Positions 1 to 7,482 of a stretch of 64,000 nt of DNA are shown in pieces (position 1 is the first letter of the stretch; the number at the start of each line of letters is the position of its first letter). A program made the translations under genes and the position numbers. The stretch comes from Curtobacterium sp. VKM Ac-1395 (GTDB taxonomy: Bacteria; Actinomycetota; Actinomycetes; Actinomycetales; Microbacteriaceae). The stretch spans positions 470,004 through 534,003 of the forward strand of contig NZ_JADKRX010000002.1 in assembly GCF_015350975.1 (NCBI RefSeq), read 5' to 3'. The notes below the pieces were generated by a model. The model was given only the letters and a program-made list of their open reading frames with translations, did no database searches and had not been told where the DNA came from.

Positions 1-12
1 CGCGAGCCTCCA

Positions 13-80
13 GTTCGTCCTGTCCCTGTTCGTCCTGTTCCTGTTCGTCCTGTTCGTCCTGTTCGTCCTGTTCCTGTCCT
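13..80. repeat. GTTCGTCCT short tandem repeat
   Basis: Five copies of the 9-mer GTTCGTCCT are interleaved with the 6-mers GTCCCT and GTTCCT, ending just before the GGAGG ribosome binding site of the first gene. The pyrimidine-rich strand is the coding strand. The array probably lies in the 5' untranslated region or promoter; its left edge is close to the window end, so the promoter cannot be placed. Confidence 0.7.
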
Positions 81-91
81 CTGGAGGACCC

Positions 92-1795
92 TTGACCACC
101 GACACCGCCACCCGACTGCACGCCCTGGGCGAGCGGTACTTCGTCGCGCAGCACACGTACGACCCGTACAACGCGACCCTGCTCGGGATCACGGAGTTCG
201 ACCACCTGCCGGGTGACCCGTCGCGAGCGGCGAGCGACCGCGCAGCCGACCTGCTCGACGCCGTGGCGGAGGAGGCCGCGGCGCTGCCGACGGAGGACCT
301 CGACGACGCCGACCGCACCGACCGGGACGTGCTCGTCGCGCTGGCCCGCGGCGCGGCGGCGGACGCCCGGCACGCGCTCTGGGCAGCGAACGCCTCGGCG
401 AAGGGCTACGTCAGCCGGCAGGGCCTCGTGTTCCAGGCCGTGCCCGCGATGACGGTCCCGGACCGCGCCGCGGCCGCCCGGTACACGTCCCGGCTCGCCG
501 GGCTCGGCGCGATGTTCGTCGCGCTGGGGGAGCGGTACGCCGACGAGGCCGCCGCCGGCCGTGTCCCGACGCGGATGGGTGTCCTGCACGCCGTGGAGCA
601 GCTCGAGGGGTACCTGGGGCTGCCGCTCGCGGAGGACCCGCTGCTCGAGCCCGCCCGCACGGCGACGGTGGCGGAGGCGGCGTCGCTGGCCGCGCAGTCG
701 GAGGAGCTCGTCGCGCAGTCCGTGCGCCCCGGGATGGCCGCACTGGCCGAGGCGCTCCGCGCACTGCTGCCGGTGGCCCGTGACGACGAGCACGTCGGCA
801 TCAGCGAGGTGCCCGGCGGGACCGAGGGCTACGTCGCCGCGGTCGCCCGGCACACCACGACCGACCTGACCCCGGACGAGGTGCACCGGATCGGGCTCGA
901 GGAGCTCGAGGGCATCCGCGCCGAGGCCGCCGAGATCGGGGACCGGCTGTTCGGGCTGCGCGACTTCACCGCCATCGCGACGCGACTCCGCGACGACCCG
1001 GCGCTCCGGTTCACCTCGAGCGAGGAGATCATGGCGGTCGCACACGACGCCCTCGCCCGCGCCGAGGCCGTGCGCGACCGGTACTTCCCCGCGGACGACA
1101 TCACCGACTGCGCCATCGAACCGATCAACGAGGTCGACGCCGCCTCGAGTGCGCTCGGGTTCTACCGCCCGCCCGCCGTCGACGGCAGCCGTCCCGGGAC
1201 CTTCTGCATCAACGCCAGCGCGCCCGAGACGCACTACCGCTACGAGTACGAGGCCCTGACCTTCCACGAGTCGGTCCCCGGCCACCACATGCAGCTCGCG
1301 ATGGCCCAGCGGCTCGACATCCCGCGGTACCGGCGACACCTCGACGTCGAGGCCTGCAGCTTCAACGAGGGCTGGGGGCTGTACTCCGAGCAGTTCGCGG
1401 ACGACGCCGGCCTGTACTCCGACGACCTCTCGCGGCTCGGGATGCTCTCGATGCGGGCCGTCCGCGCCTGCCGACTCGTGGTCGACACCGGCATGCACGC
1501 CTTCGGCTGGTCGCGGGAGCGTGCCGTGCAGTTCATGCTCGACAACACCGCGACCACGGACGAGCACGTCCGGAGCGAGGTCGACCGCTACATCGCCTGG
1601 CCCGGGCAGGCGCTGGCGTACATGATCGGCCGACGCGAGATCCTCCGGCTCCGCACCGGCGCGCGCGAGGCCCTCGGCGACGCGTTCTCGATCGGCGACT
1701 TCCACGCGACCGTGCTCGGCAACGGCGCGGTCCCGCTGACCGTCCTCGCCGACGCCGTGACCCGCTGGCAGCAGCAGGCCACCGCCGCCGTCTGA
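92..1795 (+). CDS. DUF885 family metallopeptidase-like protein
   Basis: This 567-residue protein matches the DUF885 family, putative zinc carboxypeptidase-like enzymes. The zinc signature HESVPGHHMQ sits near residue 392 and a second acidic motif, NEGWGLYSEQ, about 30 residues later, as expected for an HExxH-like site with a distal Glu ligand. The start is TTG, chosen because GGAGG lies four bases upstream and no better start is in frame. It heads an apparent operon with the reductase and dehydrogenase behind it, which begin after similar GGAG(G)-type sites. No signal peptide is visible, so it is probably cytoplasmic. The substrate is unknown. Confidence 0.85.
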   Translation: MTTDTATRLHALGERYFVAQHTYDPYNATLLGITEFDHLPGDPSRAASDRAADLLDAVAEEAAALPTEDLDDADRTDRDVLVALARGAAADARHALWAANASAKGYVSRQGLVFQAVPAMTVPDRAAAARYTSRLAGLGAMFVALGERYADEAAAGRVPTRMGVLHAVEQLEGYLGLPLAEDPLLEPARTATVAEAASLAAQSEELVAQSVRPGMAALAEALRALLPVARDDEHVGISEVPGGTEGYVAAVARHTTTDLTPDEVHRIGLEELEGIRAEAAEIGDRLFGLRDFTAIATRLRDDPALRFTSSEEIMAVAHDALARAEAVRDRYFPADDITDCAIEPINEVDAASSALGFYRPPAVDGSRPGTFCINASAPETHYRYEYEALTFHESVPGHHMQLAMAQRLDIPRYRRHLDVEACSFNEGWGLYSEQFADDAGLYSDDLSRLGMLSMRAVRACRLVVDTGMHAFGWSRERAVQFMLDNTATTDEHVRSEVDRYIAWPGQALAYMIGRREILRLRTGAREALGDAFSIGDFHATVLGNGAVPLTVLADAVTRWQQQATAAV

Positions 1796-1833
1796 TCCGC
1801 ACCACCCCCGTCCGTACGACCCTGGAGGACCCC

Positions 1834-2808
1834 GTGGACATCACGATCATCGGCGCTGGCGCGATCGGCGGCACCATCGGCGCACACATGGCCCGCGCCG
1901 GGCACGGCGTGCTGCTGTGCGACGCGGACGCCGACCACGTCGCCGCGATCAACGCCCACGGGCTGCACATCGAGGGCCCCGTCGAGGACTTCACGGTCCG
2001 CGTGGACGCCGTCACGCCGGAGGAGCTGCCGTCGCGAGTCGGTGCCGGCGGGGTCGGCGCGGCGGTCGTCGCGGTGAAGAGCCTGCACACCGCGTCCGCG
2101 GCCCGGGTGCTCGCCGAGGTGCTCGCCCCGGACGGGTACGTGCTCACCACCCAGAACGGTCTGACCGCCGACACCCTGTCCGCGGTCGTCGGCGCCGAGC
2201 GCGTGGTGTCGAGCTTCATCAACGTCGGCGCGGACTACCTCGAGCCGGGGCGGATCCTGCAGGGCAACATCGCCGCGTTCCGGATCGGCGAGCTCGCCGG
2301 GGGAGCGATCACCCCACGCGTCGGTCTGCTCGCGGACGCGATGCCGTACGCGCTGCCGACGGAGAACGTCCTCGGGTACCTGTGGGGCAAGGAGGCCTAC
2401 GGCGCGATGCTCTGGGCCGGAGCCGTCTCGGACCTGACGATCGCCGACTCGCTCTCGCTGCCGGAGTACCGCGAGCTGATGATCGCCGTCGCGCAGGAGG
2501 CCATCGACCAGGCACCCGTCCAGGTCGAGTCCTTCGACGGCTTCGTGCCCGACGACCTGCCCGGCTCCCTCGACCGCCTCGCCGCGTTCAACCGCCGCAG
2601 TGCGAAGGCCCGGTCCGGGATCTGGCGCGACCTCATGGTGCGCAAGCGCAAGACCGAGGTCGACGAGGTGCACAAGGACATCCAGGGCCCTGTGTTCGAC
2701 CGGATCGTCGCCATGGTCCACGACGTCGAGGAGGGCCGCCGCACGTGCGAGCGCGCGAACCTCGACGAGCTCGCCGCCTTCGTCCACGACCTCCCCACCC
2801 ACGTCTGA
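1834..2808 (+). CDS. Ketopantoate reductase-family oxidoreductase
   Basis: The 324-residue product has the fold of 2-dehydropantoate 2-reductase (ApbA/PanE). The N-terminal Rossmann motif is IIGAGAIGGTIGAH at residues 4-17 and a WGKEAYGAM segment near residue 185 holds the likely catalytic Lys. The GTG start follows TGGAGGACC. The C-terminal domain is longer and more acidic than in PanE proper, and the neighbours are an alcohol dehydrogenase and a peptidase rather than pantothenate genes. It may therefore act on another 2-keto acid; I do not give it the panE symbol. Confidence 0.8.
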   Translation: MDITIIGAGAIGGTIGAHMARAGHGVLLCDADADHVAAINAHGLHIEGPVEDFTVRVDAVTPEELPSRVGAGGVGAAVVAVKSLHTASAARVLAEVLAPDGYVLTTQNGLTADTLSAVVGAERVVSSFINVGADYLEPGRILQGNIAAFRIGELAGGAITPRVGLLADAMPYALPTENVLGYLWGKEAYGAMLWAGAVSDLTIADSLSLPEYRELMIAVAQEAIDQAPVQVESFDGFVPDDLPGSLDRLAAFNRRSAKARSGIWRDLMVRKRKTEVDEVHKDIQGPVFDRIVAMVHDVEEGRRTCERANLDELAAFVHDLPTHV

Positions 2809-2821
2809 ACCGGAGCATCCC

Positions 2822-3868
2822 ATGCGCGCAGCCCTCTACCAGGCCGCCGGCCACGTCACCGTCGAGGACGTCCCCGACGCCGCCCTGCACGAGCCCACCG
2901 ACGCGGTCGTCCGCGTCGTCCGGTCCTGCGTCTGCGGGTCCGACCTCTGGTCGTGGCGCGGGGTGACCCAACGCGAGCCCGGGTCGCGCCTCGGCCACGA
3001 GTTCATCGGCGTCGTCGAGGAGGTCGGCCAGGACGTCCACACCGTCGCGGTGGGGGACCTCGTCGTCGCCCCGTTCCAGTGGTCCGACGGCACCTGCCCG
3101 GCCTGCCTGGACGGCATCAACACGCGGTGCGAACACGGCGGGACGTTCGGCGCGCCCGGTGCCGACGGGGGACAGGGCGAGGCCGTCCGGGTGCCCCTGG
3201 CCGACGGCACGCTCGTCGTCGTGCCCGGCGGCCTCGCCGGAGTCGACGAGCACCTGCTCCCGTCCCTGCTCGCGCTGAGCGACGTCGCGGGCACCGGCCT
3301 GCACGGCGCCGTCCTCGCCGATGTCTCCGAGGGCTCGACCGTCGCGGTCATCGGTGACGGCGCCGTCGGGCTCGCCGCGGTGCTCGGCGCCCGGTCCGTC
3401 CTCGGCGCCGAGCGGGTCATCCTGATGAGCAGCCACGAGGACCGCGCGACCATCGGTCGGGCGTACGGCGCCACCGACGTCGTCAGCGTCCGCGGGGACG
3501 ACGCCGTCGCCGCCGTCCGCGAGATGACCGGGGGCCTCGGGGTCCGCCACGTCGTCGAGGCCGTCGGGACACCGGAGTCCTGGGCGACGGCGATCGGCAT
3601 GGCCCGGGTCGGCGGCACGATCGGCGCAGTCGGTGTCCCGCACACCAGTCCACAGCTCGGGATCTTCCAGCCGTTCGTGCAGCACCTGACCCTGCGCTTC
3701 GGCCTCGCCCCGGTGCGCCGGTACCTGCCCGACCTCGTCGCGCGCACGATGGCCGGGACGTACGACGCCGGATCGGTGTTCGACCTGACGCTGCCGCTCG
3801 CGGACGTCGCCGAGGGCTACCGTGCGATGGACGAACGACGCAGCATCAAGGCGATGCTCGCGGGCTGA
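2822..3868 (+). CDS. Zinc-dependent alcohol dehydrogenase (MDR family)
   Basis: A 348-residue medium-chain dehydrogenase. Catalytic-zinc motifs are CVCGSDLW near residue 38 and GHEFIG near residue 58; a CPACLDGINTRC segment supplies structural-zinc cysteines; VIGDGAVGLAAVL near residue 176 is the cofactor-binding Gly-rich loop. The ATG start lies 13 bases after the preceding stop with GGAG upstream, consistent with a three-gene operon. The subgroup oxidises diverse alcohols or polyols with NAD(P); the substrate cannot be read from sequence. Confidence 0.85.
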   Translation: MRAALYQAAGHVTVEDVPDAALHEPTDAVVRVVRSCVCGSDLWSWRGVTQREPGSRLGHEFIGVVEEVGQDVHTVAVGDLVVAPFQWSDGTCPACLDGINTRCEHGGTFGAPGADGGQGEAVRVPLADGTLVVVPGGLAGVDEHLLPSLLALSDVAGTGLHGAVLADVSEGSTVAVIGDGAVGLAAVLGARSVLGAERVILMSSHEDRATIGRAYGATDVVSVRGDDAVAAVREMTGGLGVRHVVEAVGTPESWATAIGMARVGGTIGAVGVPHTSPQLGIFQPFVQHLTLRFGLAPVRRYLPDLVARTMAGTYDAGSVFDLTLPLADVAEGYRAMDERRSIKAMLAG

Positions 3869-3958
3869 CGGTCAACCCCCAGTTCGCGATTTCCGCCCGG
3901 GCGGGGGGAGGTGCAACGGTGTGGAGGACTCGTTCACCGACTGATCAGGGGATCCAGC

Positions 3959-5014
3959 ATGCGGGCAGTCGTCTTCGCGATGGTGCCGTCGACGCCGTGG
4001 ACGGACGGAGCGTTCGCAGTGCTCCTCGCCGCACTGCGGGAAGGCAACGCCGCGGTCGACGTCACCGGGGTCCTGACACGGCACCAGGACCGAGCCGTCG
4101 GCGTGGTCGAGGGCGATGACGACGACGTGTCCGACCGTCTGGCGCAGCTGCAGGCGGACCCGCGGTACAGCGCCGTCCGCGTGCTGTCCTCGGAGACCTC
4201 CCGCCGCCGGGTCTTCCCCGAGTGGGCGGCGGCGTACCAGCAGGCCGACCCGCTCCTGCACGGCGACGAGGACGTGGCCGATCTGCTCACCGCACCGCTC
4301 GACGCCGACCCGGAGCTCCTGGCTCGTCGCGGGGAAGCGTTGCTGAGCTGGTTCCGCGCGCACCCGAGAGCACCCCTGTCCGCCCAGCACCACACCGACA
4401 GCACCTCCGAGCCGGTGCGCGTCGTGAACGTCGCGATCGAGGTGCTGCACGAGACCGGCATCGAGGACTGCTCCCTGGAGCTCGTCGCCGACGTCGCCAG
4501 CATCGGCCTCGACGAACTCGTCGTGCTGTTCCCGACCCGCCCCGACCTCGTGCGCGCCATGATCGAACGGTGGGCGGGAGCCCTGTCCGGCCCGCTGCTG
4601 CCGATCGCCGCGGAACTCGGCGCCGTCGCCTACCTCCGGGCCCTCGTCCGGGCGCACGCGGAACAGCCGGCCCTGATGCGGCTCGTCGCGAGCACGCTCA
4701 GCACGAGCACCAGCTCGACCCAGCCCGGCGGGGAGTACTTCCGGGCGATGTACTCGGGCTTCAAGGCCGTCATCCGCGACGCGCTCGAGGACGACGTGCG
4801 AGCCGGTCGGGAGCCGGCGACGATGGACGCCGAGCGCGGGGCACAGCAGCTCCTGGCCCTGTTCGACGGCCTCCGTGTCCAGGCGCTCCTCGAACCGGGA
4901 CTCGACATGGTCGACGCGTTCGACCGCGGCACCGCACGAACCCGACGCGGCTGGTCCGAGCCGTACGAGCAGCACGACCCCTTCCGACAGCTGCCCGCGG
5001 GCGTACGCCCATGA
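3959..5014 (+). CDS. BLUF-like domain fused to TetR-type domain
   Basis: Residues 1-95 follow the BLUF blue-light flavin domain pattern: a beta strand, then GNAAVDVTGVL (29-39), VVEG (49-52), and ADPRYSAVRVLS with FPEWAAAY. The remainder resembles a TetR regulator, with a helix-turn-helix-like stretch around residues 155-200 and an all-helical C-terminal half. The usual BLUF Tyr aligns with Phe6 and the flavin-contacting Gln with Gly48, while Asn30 and Glu51-Gly52 remain, so canonical photochemistry looks lost. I chose ATG at 3959, behind AGGGGA, over an upstream GTG because it starts exactly at the first BLUF strand. It overlaps the next TetR gene by ATGA, and their C-terminal halves are similar, suggesting a duplicated pair. 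Confidence 0.7.
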   Translation: MRAVVFAMVPSTPWTDGAFAVLLAALREGNAAVDVTGVLTRHQDRAVGVVEGDDDDVSDRLAQLQADPRYSAVRVLSSETSRRRVFPEWAAAYQQADPLLHGDEDVADLLTAPLDADPELLARRGEALLSWFRAHPRAPLSAQHHTDSTSEPVRVVNVAIEVLHETGIEDCSLELVADVASIGLDELVVLFPTRPDLVRAMIERWAGALSGPLLPIAAELGAVAYLRALVRAHAEQPALMRLVASTLSTSTSSTQPGGEYFRAMYSGFKAVIRDALEDDVRAGREPATMDAERGAQQLLALFDGLRVQALLEPGLDMVDAFDRGTARTRRGWSEPYEQHDPFRQLPAGVRP

Positions 5015-5610
5015 GCGACAGCGGATCGACCACCCTGGCGGGGGAGCAGGCGGAACGTGGGCGTGTCATCGCCGGCGCCGTCCAGGCCGCGCGGCGGGAC
5101 GGCTTCGACACCATCGACTACTTCGTCGTCGCGCGTGCGGCGAACGTCGAGGTGTGGATGGTCAAGAAGCTCTTCCCCACGTGGGACGCGCTCGTCGTCG
5201 CAGCGGCGTCGCACTGGATCGAAGCCGGTCGCCGCCAGTCACGTGTGATCGCCGAGACGAAGGGCGCCGTGCCGTACCTCCGGCACCTGCTCCGGCTCGG
5301 GCAGCTCGACCCGGCGATGATGCGCGCGCGCATCCACCTGATGAGCACGGCCTGCAGTGCACCGGACACCGACGCCGGCTGGTACCGGGAGCAGTACGCG
5401 CAGCTGCTGCAGGACACGACGCTGTTCCTGACGCGTGACATGGTCACCGGGCGTGAGCCGCGGTCGATGGCTCCTCGGCACGCGGCGAAGCAGCTCGTCG
5501 CGCTGTACGACGGGCTGCAGCTGCAGTACCTGCTCACGGTCGAACCCGACCTGCTCGGGACCTGGGACCGTGCGGTCGCTCGCATGCGGAGTGGCTGGAG
5601 CGACGAGTAG
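5011..5610 (+). CDS. TetR-family transcriptional regulator
   Basis: A 199-residue TetR-like protein. The N-terminal helix-turn-helix spans about residues 15-60 (AARRDGFDTIDYFVVARAA, VKKLFPTWDALV). The C-terminal half, including TGREPRSM, QLVALYDGLQLQYLL and a final RSGW, parallels AGREPATM, QLLALFDGLRVQALL and RRGW of the preceding protein. Start and upstream stop overlap as ATGA, so translation is probably coupled. No divergent target gene or operator palindrome was found; targets are unknown. Confidence 0.8.
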   Translation: MSDSGSTTLAGEQAERGRVIAGAVQAARRDGFDTIDYFVVARAANVEVWMVKKLFPTWDALVVAAASHWIEAGRRQSRVIAETKGAVPYLRHLLRLGQLDPAMMRARIHLMSTACSAPDTDAGWYREQYAQLLQDTTLFLTRDMVTGREPRSMAPRHAAKQLVALYDGLQLQYLLTVEPDLLGTWDRAVARMRSGWSDE

Positions 5611-5613
5611 GCG

Positions 5614-5625
5614 CCCCCCCCCCCC
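5614..5625. repeat. Twelve-base poly-C tract
   Basis: A run of 12 C lies immediately after the TetR stop codon, followed by GCGCGCGCGG. It is outside any coding region. Such tracts are prone to slippage and to sequencing error. Confidence 0.8.
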
Positions 5626-5707
5626 GCGCGCGGAGTGAGCCCTGCCGCAGCCTGGGATCGAAGCACCTGTCCCGCTGACCCATCCGCTCCCGAGCGCGGT
5701 TTCCCGG

Positions 5708-6046
5708 TCAGGCGCAGACCGCGATGAACGCGCAGCCGTCGCCCGCGGCTCGGATCGACCGGGTGGCTTCCGGTGTGACTGCGGCCGCGGAGCCGGGGAC
5801 GAGTTCGACCGCCGTCCCGTCGACGACGAGCCACCCGGAGCCGCGGACGAGGACGTACGCATCCTCGACGCCGTCGGTGCAGTGATCATGCGGCACAGTC
5901 TCGGCACCGGCCGGGAGATCGACGTGGTACAGCCCGAAGGCCTCGACGCCGAGCGCCGCGTTCAGGCGCCGGTCCCACGGGCTGGAAGCAGGATGGCCCG
6001 CAGCGGACGGCGGTACGTCGGAGACGTGGATGACGGAGTAGCCCAT
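5708..6046 (-). CDS. Small cupin-domain protein
   Basis: A 112-residue single-domain cupin. Metal-binding motif 1 is visible as VPHDHCTDGVEDAYVLVRGSG-type spacing (His, His, Glu), and the second strand motif is GSAAAVTPEATRSI near residue 85, where the usual His is not obvious. Cupins of this size bind a metal and act as small-molecule sensors or isomerases. The gene stands alone on the minus strand between a TetR pair and a small membrane protein; no function can be assigned. Confidence 0.75.
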   Translation of the reverse strand: MGYSVIHVSDVPPSAAGHPASSPWDRRLNAALGVEAFGLYHVDLPAGAETVPHDHCTDGVEDAYVLVRGSGWLVVDGTAVELVPGSAAAVTPEATRSIRAAGDGCAFIAVCA

Positions 6047-6122
6047 GTGTCGCTTGTACCAGTGGCGCGTTCTGCAGCGGCCGTTGCCAGCGAGCCGATG
6101 AAGGATCGGCGACCGGACGGCC

Positions 6123-6521
6123 TCAGTTGGCGATGGCTCCTGCTCCAGGGCGCAACCAGTGTCGGAGGCTGGTCAGGGCGAGGGTCCGGTCGTCTGCCCC
6201 GAAGGCTCGGTCCTCACGGAACAGCAGGAAGACCTCGCGCTGTGTACTTCCCCAAGAGTCTCGCCGTTCAATCACCGCGGCTGCAGGGAAACCGACGATG
6301 TCGCTCTTCGCGATCCTGCGTGTGGTCAACACGTCTCGAAGGATGAGCGCGTCGGGAGTCAGTACGTACGCCGCGCGCACTGCCCGAGCCGAACCCACAA
6401 CCGCAACAGCAGCCACGACGCTGGCAAGGACGCTCTGCAGTGGTCGATGTGGTTGGTAGCTCGCGGCGAACACGGCGGCCGCCCCCACGACTCCGAGGAG
6501 GCCGGAGACCATAGCTCGCAC
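6123..6521 (-). CDS. Small membrane protein, PH-like domain
   Basis: The 132-residue protein has two hydrophobic segments (about residues 4-20 and 29-47) followed by a soluble domain with ALILRDVLTTRRIAKSDIVG, the pattern of bacterial PH-like (bPH2) membrane proteins. The GTG start at 6521 has no strong ribosome binding site; an ATG three codons in, at 6512, is an equal candidate. Base composition here is lower in GC than the surroundings. Function unknown. Confidence 0.6.
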   Translation of the reverse strand: MRAMVSGLLGVVGAAAVFAASYQPHRPLQSVLASVVAAVAVVGSARAVRAAYVLTPDALILRDVLTTRRIAKSDIVGFPAAAVIERRDSWGSTQREVFLLFREDRAFGADDRTLALTSLRHWLRPGAGAIAN

Positions 6522-6768
6522 GGCGAGTGGGCCGGGATCGTCGTACTGGAAGTCACCGCACTAGCTTGCACCGTCAGCCGACCGTCCATCGAGACGGTCC
6601 AATGGGGGTTGCCCCGGCCGGCGTTTGCTGTCAGTGGGAAGGAGTGAGGAGCCGGGAGATGACGTCGTGTGAGATGTCCGCGATCTTCTCGACGAGGTCG
6701 AGTTCTGCAAGCTCTGAAACCGCAACGACCAGCTGAACCCGAGATCGGCCGTCGGGACGGTGTTCTCG
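6522..6768. other. Intergenic region, possible coding remnant
   Basis: No intact gene. On the minus strand from about 6770 down to 6631 one frame reads as a plausible amphipathic C-terminus (LAELDLVEKIADISHDVI) ending at a TGA, but it has no start codon and runs antisense into the nucleotidyltransferase gene. It could be the scrap of a lost gene or chance. Confidence 0.3.
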
Positions 6769-6774
6769 TAGTGT
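6769..6774 (+). promoter_or_regulatory. -10 box, probable leaderless promoter
   Basis: TAGTGT lies six bases before the ATG of the nucleotidyltransferase gene, a spacing that puts transcription start at or next to the start codon. The GCGGGG between them is too close to serve as a ribosome binding site. Confidence 0.5.
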
Positions 6775-6780
6775 GCGGGG

Positions 6781-7410
6781 ATGCAGTGGCAGCAGGCGCT
6801 TCTCGATCAGCTCGGTGATGCGAGCCCGGCAGTGTGTGCGGTGCGGCCGTATGGTTCCGTCCTCACACCCTTGGAACTTGATCGGTGGAGCGACCTCGAT
6901 GCGGAGGTCGACCTCTCCACAGACGTTGGTGCGCGAACGCTCCTCGCGGCGGAGCTCTGGGCGTGGCAGAGCACCCTCGATGACGGTGTGCAGCGTGTCC
7001 GCGCAGTCCTCCGCGACGGCCGCCGCTGCGACCTTGCCGTGCGCGGCGCGACGCTCGTGCTTCCACGCCCGCCCGTCGACAACGCCGTGCGGTTCGACCT
7101 CGCCCTCGCGGCGACACGCTTCGGCCGTGGCGCGAACGTCATCGGACTGCATCTGACCCTCGGGGTGGTGCGCGAAGCCCTCGTGCACAGCATGGTTCTG
7201 GCTGATCGGCAGAGCGGCAGTGTGCATCACCGGTCGGGAGGGCCTACCGACGCCGTTGCTACGCGAGCACTGACGCTGCTGGCCGCCGACCCGGCGTCGG
7301 CCATGACGATCCGAGTCGCGGAGTTCTATGCCGAGAGCCGCGCGCTGATCGACGCCGACTACGAATCGGACTGGAGTGGGCTGACCGCGATCGTCGCCCC
7401 ACCCAGCTAG
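6781..7410 (+). CDS. Nucleotidyltransferase-domain protein
   Basis: The 209-residue protein begins with a nucleotidyltransferase core: the loop YGSVLTP (residues 23-29) is followed by WSDLDAEVDL, the acidic metal-binding strand, and RRCDLAV gives a likely third acidic residue. The helical C-terminal half resembles aminoglycoside or lincosamide nucleotidyltransferase-like proteins. It stands alone, divergent from the preceding gene, with a leaderless-type promoter. Substrate unknown; I would not call it a resistance gene from this evidence. Confidence 0.65.
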   Translation: MQWQQALLDQLGDASPAVCAVRPYGSVLTPLELDRWSDLDAEVDLSTDVGARTLLAAELWAWQSTLDDGVQRVRAVLRDGRRCDLAVRGATLVLPRPPVDNAVRFDLALAATRFGRGANVIGLHLTLGVVREALVHSMVLADRQSGSVHHRSGGPTDAVATRALTLLAADPASAMTIRVAEFYAESRALIDADYESDWSGLTAIVAPPS

Positions 7411-7470
7411 GTGTCGGCCGCCCGGTCACCCATCGGCCTTCGGGACGGCACCGGACCCGGACGGATGCGG

Positions 7471-7476
7471 CATGAT
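7471..7476 (+). promoter_or_regulatory. -10-like box before acyl-CoA synthetase
   Basis: CATGAT is followed after six bases by the GTG chosen as the start of the acyl-CoA synthetase. The geometry matches the other leaderless promoters in this window and argues against the longer open frame beginning at 7411. Confidence 0.45.
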
Positions 7477-7482
7477 CGGACG

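Noticed and set aside
5614-5625. Poly-C tract as a phase-variation switch
   Set aside because: It is outside a coding region and after a stop codon, with no downstream gene on that strand to control; could also be a sequencing artefact.
6631-6770. Protein-like minus-strand C-terminus upstream of the nucleotidyltransferase
   Set aside because: No start codon and antisense overlap; kept only as a note on the intergenic region.
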